DNA of 64,000 bases from Mycolicibacterium diernhoferi (GCF_019456655.1 NZ_CP080332.1:2914001-2978000); one strand, 5' to 3'; positions 32,139-42,025 are shown, numbered from the stretch's first letter. The notes: generated from the letters alone by a model not told the origin. Made by a program: numbers and translations.

Positions 32139-33058
32139 CCGACGCCGCCACGCGCCGTTCCGGCCTGCTGTTCGGGATCGGCGCGTACGGCACGTGGGGG
32201 ATGTTCCCGGCGTTCTTCCCGCTGCTCAAACCCGCCGGCGCGGTGGAGATCCTGGCGCATCGGATCGTCTGGGGCTTCCTCTTTCTCTTTGTGGTGGTCG
32301 TCGCGGTGCGGCGGTTGCGGGATCTGCGGTCGATCAGTGGCCGGACCTGGCTGCTGCTGGCGGCGGCGTCGGTGTTGATCTCGATCAACTGGCTGATCTA
32401 CGTGTACGCGGTCAACAACGGTCACGTCGTCGACGCCGCACTCGGGTACTTCATCAATCCGCTGGTGACGGTGCTGCTGGGTCTGCTGCTCTTCCGGGAA
32501 CGACTCAACCGCGCGCAATCCCTGGCTCTGGCGATCGCGGTGGTCGCGGTGGTGGTGCTGACCGTCCAGCTCGGCGCGCCGCCGTACATCGGGCTCGGTC
32601 TGGCGCTGACCTTCGGCCTGTACGGCGCGGTCAAGAAGGTGGTGCCGGTCGATCCGCGGGTCAGCGTCGGGATCGAGACGGCTTTGGTGACACCTGCGGC
32701 CTTGATCTATCTGATCGTGTTGCAGGCCCATGGGGACGGTGCGTTCGGGGCGCACGGCCCCGGACACATGGTGCTGATGATCCTGGCCGGCGTACTGACC
32801 GCGTTGCCGCTGCTCTTGTTCGCCGGTGCCGCACATCGTCTGCCGCTGGTGACGATGGGGCTGTTGTTCTACATGACTCCGGTCATGCAGATGTCCTGGG
32901 GCATCCTGGTGGGGCACGAACCGATGCCCGCGGCCCGCTGGGCCGGGTTCGTCCTGATCTGGCTGGCGCTGGCAGTGTTCACCGTCGATGCGGTCGTCCG
33001 GACACGGTCGGCGCGGGTCGCGCGGTCCCGCGCCTCGACCGGAGGCGCACAGGTGTGA
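32135..33058 (+). CDS. rarD: RarD/EamA-family inner-membrane permease
   Basis: A 307-residue drug/metabolite transporter of the RarD branch with about ten transmembrane helices. The N-terminal [19 protein letters not shown] and [13 protein letters not shown] segments are the usual RarD signatures, and [19 protein letters not shown] closes the first EamA repeat. The GTG at 32135 overlaps the preceding stop as GTGA, which fixes the start. The substrate is unknown; the family name comes from a chloramphenicol-sensitivity label in other bacteria and is not evidence of a resistance function here. Confidence 0.88.
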   Translation: MTDAATRRSGLLFGIGAYGTWGMFPAFFPLLKPAGAVEILAHRIVWGFLFLFVVVVAVRRLRDLRSISGRTWLLLAAASVLISINWLIYVYAVNNGHVVDAALGYFINPLVTVLLGLLLFRERLNRAQSLALAIAVVAVVVLTVQLGAPPYIGLGLALTFGLYGAVKKVVPVDPRVSVGIETALVTPAALIYLIVLQAHGDGAFGAHGPGHMVLMILAGVLTALPLLLFAGAAHRLPLVTMGLLFYMTPVMQMSWGILVGHEPMPAARWAGFVLIWLALAVFTVDAVVRTRSARVARSRASTGGAQV

Positions 33059-33120
33059 GACCGACAACACTCCGCGGGCAATGGTCGTTCGTGGCACACA
33101 GAGTTACCAGCAACACCATG

Positions 33121-33126
33121 TAGCCT
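33121..33126 (+). promoter_or_regulatory. -10 element of the mmpL gene
   Basis: TAGCCT with an 8-nt spacer to the ATG at 33135 and no ribosome-binding sequence; consistent with a leaderless start. Confidence 0.4.
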
Positions 33127-33134
33127 TGTCGCCA

Positions 33135-36100
33135 ATGTCCAGACGTCCGAAGCTGACCGCGCGCGGCCTGCTCGCCTCAAACGGTCGCATGATCGTTCGG
33201 CATCCGGTACTGGTCATCGCGGCGTGGCTGGTCATCGCCGGTTCGCTGTTCGCGGCCCTTCCGCCGCTGCTCACGGTCGCCCAGCGCAACCCACCTGGCT
33301 TCCTGCCCGAGCAGTCTCCGGTCCTGGCAACCAGCCAGCAAATGAAGGATGCCTTCAACGAGGCGGGCGCGACCAACCTCATCGCTGTGATCCTCGTCAA
33401 TGAGGACGGGCTGACCGACGCGGACGAGGCCACCTACCGCGAACTCGTGGACAATCTGCGGGCTCGCAACGACATCGTGGTGTCGATGCAGGATTTCGTC
33501 AGCATCAAGGAAATCCGCCCCGCGATGACGAGCAAGGACGGTAAGGCCTGGAACCTGCCGGTCAGCCTCAACGGCACGATGGGTACGGGCACCGGGCAGG
33601 CCGCCTACCGGGACGCCGTCAAGATCATCGAGGAGACGACGGCCGGCACGACGCTGAGGCCGAGTGTCGTCGGCGGTGCGGCGACGATGGAGGACGTCAC
33701 CGGTATCGCGCTGCGCGATCAGGTGATCATCGAGGTCTCCACGGTCGTCACCGTTCTGCTGATCTTGATCATCGTCTACCGCAACCTGGTGGCGATGGTG
33801 ATACCTCTGCTCACCATCGGTATCTCACTGGCCGTCGCGCAGCAGGTGGTCGCCGGCCTCGGCCTGCTCGGGCTGGGTCTCGCCCCGCAGACGATCGTGC
33901 TGATCACCGGCATGATGCTCGGCGCGGGCGTCGACTATGCGGTGTTCTTCTTCAGTCGATATCAGGAGTGTCTGCGCGAGGGCCTGAAGACCGACGACGC
34001 CATCATGAAGTCGATGGTCACCATCGGGGAGGTGATCGCGGGCTCCGCGGGCACGGTGGCGCTGACCTTCCTCGGGTTGTCCTTCGCCACCCTGAGCGTG
34101 TTCTCCACGGTCGGGCCGGCCCTCGCGGCGACCATCTTCATCGGGTTCCTGGGATCGATCACGCTGTTGCCGGCGTTCATCACCCTCGCCGGCCGGCGCG
34201 GTTGGGTGAACCCGCGCAAGGACATCACCGGTCCGATGTGGCGGCGGATGGGCGTCAGCATCGTCCGGCGACCCAAGCGCAACCTGTTCGGCAGCTTGGT
34301 CATCCTGGTCGCGCTGGCCGGATGCGCGCTGCTGGTCGACTTCAACTACGACGATCGCAAGAACCTGCCGCGGGATTCGGAGAGCAATCAGTCCTACGAG
34401 ACGATGAACGCGCACTTCCCGGCGAGTGCCTCGGTCCAGCAGTTCATCGTGGTGCACTCCGAGACCCAGGATCTGCGCTCACCCCGGGCACTGGCCGACA
34501 TGGAGCAGATGGCCCAGCGGATCAGCCAGCTGCCCGACATCGCGGCGGTTCGCGGCATCACCCGGCCCAACGGCGAGATGTTGACCGAGGCCCGGGCCAC
34601 CCACCAGGCCGGTGAGGTGGGCGGCAAGCTCGGTGAGGCCACCGATCTCATCGACGAGAACGACTCCCGGCTCACCCAGCTCTCGGAGGGCGCCCACGCT
34701 CTGGCCGCCGCCCTGGACAAGATCCGCGATCAGGTGGTCGGGTCCGCCGACTCGATGCGCACCATTCTCAAGTCACTGGTGGAGATCGAGCAGGAGTACG
34801 GCGGCGAGGAAACCCTCAAAGACATCAACGTCGGCGCGGCGCTGGTGACGACGATGCGCACGCTCGGCAAGACCATGGGGGTCGGCCTCGAACAGGTGGT
34901 GCTGAACTACACCTGGATGGCGCCGATGGTGGCGCTGCTCAAGTCCAGCCCGATGTGCACCCTGGATCCCGCGTGCAACGCGGTGCGCATCGACATGGAG
35001 CGCATCGTCATCGCCTACGACGACGGCACCATCCAGCAGCTCTACGAACTCGCCAAGCAGATGGAGACGACGCAGGAGGGCGACGGCCTGCAGCGCTCGG
35101 TCACCGGTGTCACCGACAACCTGGAGCAGGCACTCGGTGCGGCCGGCCGACTGGGCCTGGACAGCCCGGAGGCCGTCGAGTCGCAGATGGACGAGCTGCT
35201 CACGGGCGTCAACATGCTCGCCGACTCCAGCGAGGCGCTGGCCCAGGGTGTCCAGCTGCTGGTGGACCAGACCCGGCAAATGGGCGGCGGCCTGAGCCAG
35301 GCGTCGGACTTCCTGCTGGCGATGAAGCGGGACGCGGCGGACCCGTCGATGTCCGGTTTCTACATCCCGCCGCAGATCCTGACCCGACCGGAGTTCGAGA
35401 AGGCGGCCAAGCTGTTCATCTCGCCGGACGGCCACACCGCCCGCTACATGGTGCAGACCGCGCTGGACCCGTTCGGCGCCGACGCGATGGACCAGGTCGA
35501 CGACATTGTCGAAGCCGCCCTGAGTTCCCGGCCGAACACCACACTGGCCGACGCGGACATCGCCATGGTCGGCACCAGCGTGTTCCAGAACGAGATCCGC
35601 GGCTACTACAACGGCGACATCCAGTACATCGTGCTGGTCACCCTGATCGTGGTGTTCCTGATCCTGGCCCTGCTGCTGAAGGCGATCATCGCGCCGATCT
35701 ACCTGGTGCTCTCGGTGGTGCTGTCCTATATGTCTGCGCTGGGCATCGCCGTGGTGTTCTTCCAGATCATCCTCGACCAGCCGATCTTCTGGAACACGCC
35801 GGGCATGACGTTCCTGGTGCTGGTGGCCGTCGGTGCGGACTACAACCTGCTGCTCATCTCCCGAATACGGGAGGAGGCGCATCGCGGAACCCAGGTGGCG
35901 GTGATCCGGACCATCGGCGCGACCGGCGGCGTCATCACCTCTGCCGGCCTGATCTTCGCAGCGTCCATGCTGGCCATGACGGTCAGTAGCATCGCGGCGA
36001 TCGTGCAGCTCGGGTTCATCATCGGTGTCGGCCTGCTGCTGGACACCTTCCTGGTGCGCACCATCACCGTGCCGGCGATCGCGGTGATGCTGGGGGAGAA

Positions 36101-36299
36101 GAACTGGTGGCCCACGACGGTGCCGAGCGAGCTGAAGCGGCGCATCCCGTTGCTCAAGCGCCGCTCGGAGCCCGCGGCACGGACCGCACCACTGACCTTC
36201 CCGGTCGACGACGATCCCTACGACGACGACACCGATGTCGGGTACGGCGTCGCCGTCGCCAAGGCGTCGATGGTCAGCGCAGCCTGGCGGGCGCGATAG
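33135..36299 (+). CDS. MmpL-family RND transporter
   Basis: A 1,054-residue inner-membrane transporter of the mycobacterial MmpL family, which exports lipids and glycolipids by proton motive force. An N-terminal helix (HPVLVIAAWLVIAGSLF) is followed by a periplasmic domain and two six-helix blocks. The conserved Asp-Tyr motifs are GAGVDYAVFFFSRYQE near residue 262 and GADYNLLLISRIREE near 900. The large second periplasmic loop (about 440-820) has a helical hairpin-like stretch as in other MmpLs. The ATG at 33135 fits a leaderless start; the frame is open further upstream over the rarD end without homology. Nearby glycosyltransferases suggest a glycolipid cargo, possibly that of the pks locus 13 kb upstream. 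MmpL10- and MmpL12-type proteins have such roles. Confidence 0.9.
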   Translation: MSRRPKLTARGLLASNGRMIVRHPVLVIAAWLVIAGSLFAALPPLLTVAQRNPPGFLPEQSPVLATSQQMKDAFNEAGATNLIAVILVNEDGLTDADEATYRELVDNLRARNDIVVSMQDFVSIKEIRPAMTSKDGKAWNLPVSLNGTMGTGTGQAAYRDAVKIIEETTAGTTLRPSVVGGAATMEDVTGIALRDQVIIEVSTVVTVLLILIIVYRNLVAMVIPLLTIGISLAVAQQVVAGLGLLGLGLAPQTIVLITGMMLGAGVDYAVFFFSRYQECLREGLKTDDAIMKSMVTIGEVIAGSAGTVALTFLGLSFATLSVFSTVGPALAATIFIGFLGSITLLPAFITLAGRRGWVNPRKDITGPMWRRMGVSIVRRPKRNLFGSLVILVALAGCALLVDFNYDDRKNLPRDSESNQSYETMNAHFPASASVQQFIVVHSETQDLRSPRALADMEQMAQRISQLPDIAAVRGITRPNGEMLTEARATHQAGEVGGKLGEATDLIDENDSRLTQLSEGAHALAAALDKIRDQVVGSADSMRTILKSLVEIEQEYGGEETLKDINVGAALVTTMRTLGKTMGVGLEQVVLNYTWMAPMVALLKSSPMCTLDPACNAVRIDMERIVIAYDDGTIQQLYELAKQMETTQEGDGLQRSVTGVTDNLEQALGAAGRLGLDSPEAVESQMDELLTGVNMLADSSEALAQGVQLLVDQTRQMGGGLSQASDFLLAMKRDAADPSMSGFYIPPQILTRPEFEKAAKLFISPDGHTARYMVQTALDPFGADAMDQVDDIVEAALSSRPNTTLADADIAMVGTSVFQNEIRGYYNGDIQYIVLVTLIVVFLILALLLKAIIAPIYLVLSVVLSYMSALGIAVVFFQIILDQPIFWNTPGMTFLVLVAVGADYNLLLISRIREEAHRGTQVAVIRTIGATGGVITSAGLIFAASMLAMTVSSIAAIVQLGFIIGVGLLLDTFLVRTITVPAIAVMLGEKNWWPTTVPSELKRRIPLLKRRSEPAARTAPLTFPVDDDPYDDDTDVGYGVAVAKASMVSAAWRAR

Positions 36300-36316
36300 C
36301 CGGCTGAGCCGAAGGA

Positions 36317-37438
36317 TCAGGCGCTTCGGAACACCGCTGCCATCTGGGCTGCGGCGTCGGCCCAGTCGCCGTGTGCGGCGGCCCAGGCGCGCAGGGCGGC
36401 ACGGTCCACCTCCGCCGCCTGCTGCCGGGCGTCGATGAGACCCCGGGCCAGTTCCTCGGCCCCGGGTCCGACGGGGTAGATCCGCCGGCCTCCGGTCAGG
36501 TCGGCCAGATGGTTGATCGGCTGCCCCACGATCGGGCAACCCATGCTGAGGGACAGCAGTGCGCTGCCCGAGGTGAAGAAGGCGTGATGTGCGAAAACGG
36601 AAGCGTCCGCGGCGGCGAAGTACGTGGGCACCTCGTCACCCGGAATTCTTCTCGCGTGCACCATGATTCGAGGATCACGGTGCGCAAGCTCGAGTTCGGC
36701 CGAGACATCGCCCTCGGGTTCACCGGCGACGACGAGCCGATCGTCGGCACCGGCGATCAGCTGGAACGCCCGGATGACGTCGGCGAGCCCCTTGTACGGG
36801 CGGATCTTCCCGAAGGCCAGCGCGACGAATCCCCGGGGTGGCAGACCGAGTGCGGTGCGGGCCACGGCCTGTGACGGTGGTGCCGGGTGCACGTTCACAT
36901 AGGCCGGGTGGTGGACGACGGTGCAGGGCCCGGTGTAGCCGAACTCCTGCTGCAGAATCTCCTGTGCTCCGGGGAAGTGGATGAAGACGTGGTCGGTGCG
37001 CGCCAACAATTCCGCGCGGAAACAGCGCCCCAGCTCCGGGTGCGGGTCGTCGTGGGGGACCAGGTTGTGTGCGGTCCACGCGATACGGATTCCGCGGCGT
37101 TTGAGGCGGCGTATGTGCTGGTGAAAGGACTCCGCACGGGCCATGTAGAGCCACCGCAGATGATGAACGTGGGCCTCGGTCGACCAGTGCACGTGCAGCC
37201 AGTCGCCGGGTTGTAGTCGAGTGGCCCCGACACCGAGGAGATGAGGAGTGCGCACCCGCAGTCCCTCATCGCGTAGTCCGTCGACCACTCTGGGTAGGTA
37301 GTCGGTGGTCATCCACCGGGGCCACTCGAGGACCCGGACCGCCCGCTCGGATGTGCGCGCCGACCGTCCGTCACCGCTGGGGTTTTCGACATCCGTTGCG
37401 GCAGTGGGCTTCAACCCCTGGGTGAGTAAGCGTGGCAC
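36317..37438 (-). CDS. GT4-like glycosyltransferase
   Basis: A 373-residue GT-B protein with FGKIRPYKGLADVIRAF (donor-phosphate lysine motif) near residue 230, and a C-terminal donor site with FFTSGSALLSLSMGCPIVG, matching the GT4 E-x(7)-E region only loosely. The N-terminal half contains HVHWSTEAHVHHLRW and TAHNLVPHDD. It probably transfers a hexose or uronic acid in envelope glycan synthesis. It converges on mmpL with 17 bp between the stops. TAAAGT lies 8 nt before the GTG at 37438, so the start may be leaderless. Proteins of this type also occur in exopolysaccharide loci (GumK-like); the donor sugar is not readable. Confidence 0.72.
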   Translation of the reverse strand: MPRLLTQGLKPTAATDVENPSGDGRSARTSERAVRVLEWPRWMTTDYLPRVVDGLRDEGLRVRTPHLLGVGATRLQPGDWLHVHWSTEAHVHHLRWLYMARAESFHQHIRRLKRRGIRIAWTAHNLVPHDDPHPELGRCFRAELLARTDHVFIHFPGAQEILQQEFGYTGPCTVVHHPAYVNVHPAPPSQAVARTALGLPPRGFVALAFGKIRPYKGLADVIRAFQLIAGADDRLVVAGEPEGDVSAELELAHRDPRIMVHARRIPGDEVPTYFAAADASVFAHHAFFTSGSALLSLSMGCPIVGQPINHLADLTGGRRIYPVGPGAEELARGLIDARQQAAEVDRAALRAWAAAHGDWADAAAQMAAVFRSA

Positions 37439-37890
37439 GGCGCGTGACTTTACCTGGGTTTTCCCGCGCGGTGGGTCGGCCGTTGTGGCCCTGCGCCCGA
37501 ACGAGGGTCGTACTCCCCACCATCAAAGTAGTTGTCATTGCCGTTGATTCGAGTCGCCCGACGGCCGGATGGCAGGCAGGGGCCGGTGGGCGCCCGCCCA
37601 GGACGTCGCGGTGAATCCGGAGAGGTTTGCCAGGATCGCTGCATCGTGGACATCCCCGGCCCGTTGACGTGCGGTTATCGCCAACGCGGGAGGGGCGAAG
37701 GACCCGTTGCGCACGCGCTGTGCCGATCGTCGCCGGGCGGCCGACGCCGCAGCCGCGGTTGCCGGACCCTGAGTCGACGCGTCGATCGGCGGTCGATGTG
37801 ATGTACTGGCACCGACGACCCGGCGTTCGGCCCAGCAGGCCTGCCATCTCCGTCTTCCGAACGTCACCCGCGAGCCTGGAGTGCAGTCAA
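37439..37890. other. Divergent intergenic region between GT4 and ugd
   Basis: About 450 bp with no credible gene. Short frames overlap each other on both strands and lack ribosome sites. It holds the -10 candidate of the GT4 gene (TAAAGT, 37447-37452, minus). An AT-richer spot near 37520-37550 could carry the ugd promoter, but no -35/-10 pair convinces me. Confidence 0.5.
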
Positions 37891-39213
37891 ATGAAACTCA
37901 GCGTGATTGGAACGGGCTATCTGGGCGCCGTTCACGCCGCCTGCATGGCACAGATCGGCCACGAGGTGGTCGCCTACGACACCGACGCGTCCAAGATCGC
38001 GCAACTGTCGACCGGCACCTCGCCGTTCTACGAGCCCGGGTTCGACGAACTGCTCGCCGAGGTGCTGGCCACCGGCCGGCTCCGGTTCACCCAATCGGTA
38101 CAGGAGGCGGTGTCCGGGGCGTCGGTGCACTTCGTCTGCGTCGGTACACCGCAGTTGGCTGGCTCGGATGCGGCAAACATCGAGTATGTCGACAGCGCGT
38201 TCCGGACCGTGGCCGCCAACGCCGACTGTGACGGACTGATCATCGGCAAGTCGACCGTCCCGGTCGGCACCGCCCAGCGGCTGTCCGGTGAAGTCGCGCA
38301 GGCCGACTCGCCGCACCGGCTGGAGGTGGCCTGGAATCCGGAGTTCCTCCGGGAGGGCAAGGCCATCGAGGACACCCTCAAGCCGGACCGCCTGGTCTTC
38401 GGTGTCACGTCCGAGTACGCGGAGAAGACGCTGCTGGAGGTGTACGGCAGCATCATCGAGGCCGGGACCCCGTATCTGACCGCGGATCTGCCGACTTCGG
38501 AACTGGTCAAGGTGTCGGCCAACGCCTTTCTGGCGACCAAGATCTCGTTCATCAACGCGATGGCCGAAGTATGCGAGATCGTCGACGCCGACGTCGTCAC
38601 GCTCAGCCGCGCGCTGGGATATGACGACCGGATCGGCAACCGATTCCTCAACGCGGGCTTGGGCTTCGGTGGCGGTTGCCTACCCAAGGACATCCGCGCG
38701 TTCAGCGCACGGGCCGGTGAGCTCGGCGCCTCGGATGCGCTCCGCTTCCTGCACGAAGTCGACAAGATCAACCTGCGCCGGCGGGAGAAGGCCGTCTCGG
38801 TGGCCCGCGCCGTGGTGGGCGGGGAGTTCCTGGGCAAGAGCATCGCCGTGCTGGGGGCCGCGTTCAAGCCCAACAGTGACGACGTGCGCGATTCGCCGGC
38901 CTTGAACGTCGCCGCCGCGATGCATCTGAAGGGCGCCGACGTTCGGGTGCACGATCCGAAGGCGATCGAGAACGCCAAGGCACGGTTCCCGACGCTCGGC
39001 TACTTCGACAGCATCGACGATGCCTGCCGCAACGTGGATCTCATCGTGCTGGCCACCGAATGGGATGAGTACACGGCGATCGACCCCGTCGCGTTCCGCT
39101 CGGTCGTCAAGCAGGCCCGCCTGCTCGACACCCGCAACGTGATCGACCGGGAATACTGGTCGGGCGCCGGGTGGCAGGTGTACTCGCTGGGCCGAGGCGG
39201 ATTGAACGTCTGA
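37891..39213 (+). CDS. UDP-glucose/GDP-mannose dehydrogenase family protein, probably UDP-glucose 6-dehydrogenase
   Basis: A 440-residue NAD-dependent nucleotide-sugar dehydrogenase. The N-terminal Rossmann motif is GTGYLGAVHA (about residues 7-16), and VGTP and KSTVPVGT follow. The catalytic cysteine is Cys263 in GFGGGCLPKD. The C-terminal UDP-binding domain has GAAFKPNSDDVRDSPAL. The reaction oxidises a nucleotide sugar, most likely UDP-glucose, to the uronate in two NAD+ steps. GGAG about 9 nt before the ATG supports the start. A GT2 gene follows 43 bp downstream, so the pair may make and use UDP-glucuronate, for example for an acidic glycolipid. GDP-mannose dehydrogenase is the alternative. 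Confidence 0.87.
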   Translation: MKLSVIGTGYLGAVHAACMAQIGHEVVAYDTDASKIAQLSTGTSPFYEPGFDELLAEVLATGRLRFTQSVQEAVSGASVHFVCVGTPQLAGSDAANIEYVDSAFRTVAANADCDGLIIGKSTVPVGTAQRLSGEVAQADSPHRLEVAWNPEFLREGKAIEDTLKPDRLVFGVTSEYAEKTLLEVYGSIIEAGTPYLTADLPTSELVKVSANAFLATKISFINAMAEVCEIVDADVVTLSRALGYDDRIGNRFLNAGLGFGGGCLPKDIRAFSARAGELGASDALRFLHEVDKINLRRREKAVSVARAVVGGEFLGKSIAVLGAAFKPNSDDVRDSPALNVAAAMHLKGADVRVHDPKAIENAKARFPTLGYFDSIDDACRNVDLIVLATEWDEYTAIDPVAFRSVVKQARLLDTRNVIDREYWSGAGWQVYSLGRGGLNV

Positions 39214-39256
39214 GCGCGATGATTTCCCACGATGTGGCGACCGAGGAGGCGCGGGC

Positions 39257-40189
39257 GTGACAGGGCTGACGATCGAGGTGATCATCCCGGTCCGGGACAT
39301 GGCGGATCACCTGCCCAAGCTGCTGAGCCCGATACTCGACCAGCTCGGCGACGGTGACCGGGTCACCGTCGTCGACGATGCCTCGACCGATGCGACCGCA
39401 GAGGTGGCGCGCTCACTGGGCGCCGATGTCGTCACGCTGACCGACAGTCGCGGCCCCTACTATGCGCGCCAGATCGCCGCCAGCAGGTCGCGCGCCGACA
39501 TTCTGCTGTTCATCGACGGCCGGTGCCGGCCGCTGCCGGGCCTGCTCGACGCGCACCGAGCGCTACAGCAGCAACCGGGAGTTGCGCTGTCCTGCACCAA
39601 CGTCCGGACAGTGTCCGGGCCCACCCTGGCCGCCCGGATGGCGGCCAAGATGCAACCCTTCATGCTGCCCCGCTCGGGCGGGGCGATGAAGGCGACGATC
39701 GGGATGGTGCCCCCCAAACCGGATTACTATCCGACGGCCAATCTGGGGATCGACCGGACCGCATTCGCGAAGGTGGGCGGATTCCGGGAGATGCGCGGCG
39801 GTGGCGATCTCGACATCTGCTGGCGGATCCAGGAACAGGCGCTGGGCACGATCGCGACCGACACCCGGGTGTTGATGGAGTGGGAACCCCGGGCGGCCAT
39901 GCGGGACATGGGCAGCCAGTGGAAGCGCTACGGGCACAGCAATGCCTATCTGCGCTGGGCGCACCGCAACGACGCGGCGGGCACCGCCGGGCATGCGGCA
40001 CCCAAACACTCACCGGTCGAGGCCTGGACGACGCTGCGCGCCGAATTGCGGCGCCCGGTCGGGGAACTGGCGGCCAATGCGCTCGTCGGGCTGGCGTTCC
40101 AGTACGGCTTCGTCTCCGCGTGGCTGAAGCGCTCGGAGTTCGTGATGCCCAAGCATTTCGAGGTCGTCCCGGAGTTGGACGCCCCATAG
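39257..40189 (+). CDS. GT2-family glycosyltransferase with an altered DxD motif
   Basis: A 310-residue GT-A fold transferase. The N-terminal nucleotide-binding strand EVIIPVRDMADHL and VVDDASTDAT are canonical. The metal-binding DxD position reads FIDGRCRP: Asp87 is kept but the second Asp is Arg89. The putative base region GGGDLDICWR follows at about residue 185. There is no N-terminal membrane anchor, though hydrophobic stretches near the C-terminus may associate with the membrane. GAGGAGG (39243-39249) serves the GTG at 39257. It is probably co-transcribed with the upstream nucleotide-sugar dehydrogenase. The donor could be that enzyme's uronate product, which is inference. Confidence 0.8.
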   Translation: MTGLTIEVIIPVRDMADHLPKLLSPILDQLGDGDRVTVVDDASTDATAEVARSLGADVVTLTDSRGPYYARQIAASRSRADILLFIDGRCRPLPGLLDAHRALQQQPGVALSCTNVRTVSGPTLAARMAAKMQPFMLPRSGGAMKATIGMVPPKPDYYPTANLGIDRTAFAKVGGFREMRGGGDLDICWRIQEQALGTIATDTRVLMEWEPRAAMRDMGSQWKRYGHSNAYLRWAHRNDAAGTAGHAAPKHSPVEAWTTLRAELRRPVGELAANALVGLAFQYGFVSAWLKRSEFVMPKHFEVVPELDAP

Positions 40190-40373
40190 AACGCCTCGGT
40201 CGCCGCTGATTTTCGGTGCCGGAATTCCCGACAGCAATTTGCATTCGCGAACCTTACTGAATCAAATATATGTGCCGACGTTACGAGACCTTAGGGTGGG
40301 GGTCTGGTTTTACGTTGCCCCATGCGCATATCCGCGTACGGCGGACCGCGTGACCTGACGCGCAGAGGGGATA

Positions 40374-40862
40374 ATGCAGCCGACCGGAAAACGTGCGGTA
40401 CGAATGATTTTCATAGTCACGTTTTTATGGATTGCCATTCTGCAGTACGTAGTTCTGGTCATCGCCCGCGCTGAACCGTATCCCGCGATAATTCTGCCCG
40501 GATTTCCGGCGCATTGCCCGGGCTGTCTGCTGGAAACCGGTGTCGCGGCAACGAAAAGCCCGGAGTTGCGCGTTCGTTTCGGCGACGGCCACACCGAGAA
40601 GGTTTCCGTCCGTGACATTCTCCCGCCCGGACCGTCGGTGAGCCTGATGGCGTTCTCGTCCGCCTTCTCGGATGACGACGTCAAGGCCAATCCGGAGACC
40701 GTCGCGTTTCTGAAGGCCAGAACGGAGCGGCTGTTCCCGGGACAGGACGTGGCGGGCCTGGACATCGTGTGGCGTTCGACGATCTACCGGGCGCCCGATG
40801 AATCCGATCTCGAGCACGTGGAGCTGTACACGATCAACGTCGATTTCGGTGATGCCCAATGA
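40374..40862 (+). CDS. Small single-pass membrane protein with CPGC motif
   Basis: A 162-residue protein I do not recognise. One N-terminal helix (MIFIVTFLWIAILQYVVLVI) is followed by a mostly extracytoplasmic domain with a close cysteine pair, HCPGC at about residues 48-52, then charged and beta-rich sequence. GAGGGG lies 4-5 nt before the ATG. The stop overlaps the start of the HTTM gene as ATGA, so the two are translationally coupled and probably form one complex. The CxxC could be a redox or metal site. Base composition is slightly lower in GC than its neighbours, with an AT-rich upstream stretch at 40240-40275. Confidence 0.65.
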   Translation: MQPTGKRAVRMIFIVTFLWIAILQYVVLVIARAEPYPAIILPGFPAHCPGCLLETGVAATKSPELRVRFGDGHTEKVSVRDILPPGPSVSLMAFSSAFSDDDVKANPETVAFLKARTERLFPGQDVAGLDIVWRSTIYRAPDESDLEHVELYTINVDFGDAQ

Positions 40863-42025
40863 AATTGGGGGAGAAGTTCGACCGCTGGGTCGCAAGTGGA
40901 CCGTTCACGCCGGCCGATCTGGGAATTTATCGCATCATCTATGCGGTGGCCGCGCTGCTGACCGCGCCCGATATCCGTTGGATCAGCCAGTATCCGGATG
41001 TCATCTTCAATCCGCCGCCGGGGCCGATCGCATTGTTCACCGGATTCCCGTCCCTCACCGTGCTGATCGTGTTGGAGGTGCTCCGCACCGTCACCCTGCT
41101 GATGCTGGGCCTGGGTATCTGGACGAGATACGTGTCCATTGCGGCGTGGGTGATGCTGACCGTCACTGCCGGGCTGACCTACTGTTTCGGCAAGATCGAC
41201 CACTCGATATTGATGGTCGTCGTGCCACTGGTATTCGCGTTTTCTGGCTGGGGGAATCGCTTTTCGATCGACGCTTTGCGCCGCGAGGGCGAGGCCCCGC
41301 CCCAGCAGCAATGGCCATTGCGCCTCATGGCGTTGTTGATCGCCTGGGCGTTCGCGGCCGCGGCGATGACGAAGCTGTTGACCGGGTGGCTGTCGTTCTC
41401 CAGTCAGGGTGCTCGGGGATACTTCGTCCTCGGCTTCCTCACCGAGGACAACGTCTATCTGTTGGCGCCGTGGGTGGCCGCCCACGATGTGACAGCGGTC
41501 TGGGAGTTCGCCGACTGGGCCACCGTCATCTTCGAATTCTCCCTGCTGTTCGCCCTGCCGTGGTGGCGGGCGTTCAGGACGGCGCTCGCGGTGGCGACGA
41601 CCTTCCATCTCGGCGTGCTGTTCGTCATGAACATCGATTTCAGCCACGCGGTGGTCGCCTACGCCGCGTTCGTGTCCTGGGGCGCCATCGCCGCCCGGCT
41701 CGGCCGCTACCGGCCGCTCCGCACGCTGGCCCGGCTCTTCGACCCGGGCGCCGAGCCCCTCGCCGGCCCGCCCGCATACCTACTCCTGGGGCTGGCCACA
41801 ATCGCCGTCGGCGGTGGCACCTGGTATCTGATGATCAACCCACTGGGGGAGCTACCCACCGGGTCGCTACTGGGCAATGTGTTCATCGTGGTGGCCGGGC
41901 TCGGCGGCCTGACCTACCTCGCGCTGGAACTGCGCAACGTGGTGTGGGGACGCCGCGACGGTGACACCCCCGATGACGATCGGCCTCAGGCCTCCAGCTT
42001 GCCGCCCTCGACCGCCGCCCGGTAA
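40859..42025 (+). CDS. HTTM / vitamin K-dependent gamma-carboxylase-like membrane protein
   Basis: A 388-residue multi-pass membrane protein with about eight helices. The start (TPADLGIYRIIYAVAALL) and the conserved pattern of aromatic-rich helices (FSGWGNRFSIDALRR, AAAMTKLLTGWLSF) resemble HTTM-domain proteins, the bacterial relatives of the gamma-carboxylase membrane core. Bacterial members have no settled biochemical role; no carboxylase substrate is implied here. It overlaps the upstream CPGC protein by 4 bp. Its 3' end overlaps the convergent ABC permease gene by 40 bp. The tail after residue 365 is hydrophilic. Confidence 0.68.
   Translation: MKLGEKFDRWVASGPFTPADLGIYRIIYAVAALLTAPDIRWISQYPDVIFNPPPGPIALFTGFPSLTVLIVLEVLRTVTLLMLGLGIWTRYVSIAAWVMLTVTAGLTYCFGKIDHSILMVVVPLVFAFSGWGNRFSIDALRREGEAPPQQQWPLRLMALLIAWAFAAAAMTKLLTGWLSFSSQGARGYFVLGFLTEDNVYLLAPWVAAHDVTAVWEFADWATVIFEFSLLFALPWWRAFRTALAVATTFHLGVLFVMNIDFSHAVVAYAAFVSWGAIAARLGRYRPLRTLARLFDPGAEPLAGPPAYLLLGLATIAVGGGTWYLMINPLGELPTGSLLGNVFIVVAGLGGLTYLALELRNVVWGRRDGDTPDDDRPQASSLPPSTAAR

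Noticed and set aside
32988..33134. Upstream extension of the mmpL frame
   Set aside because: It overlaps the rarD end, has no homology, and a -10 element lies directly before the ATG at 33135.
37439..37890. Several overlapping short frames between the GT4 and ugd genes
   Set aside because: They overlap on both strands, lack start signals and resemble no family.
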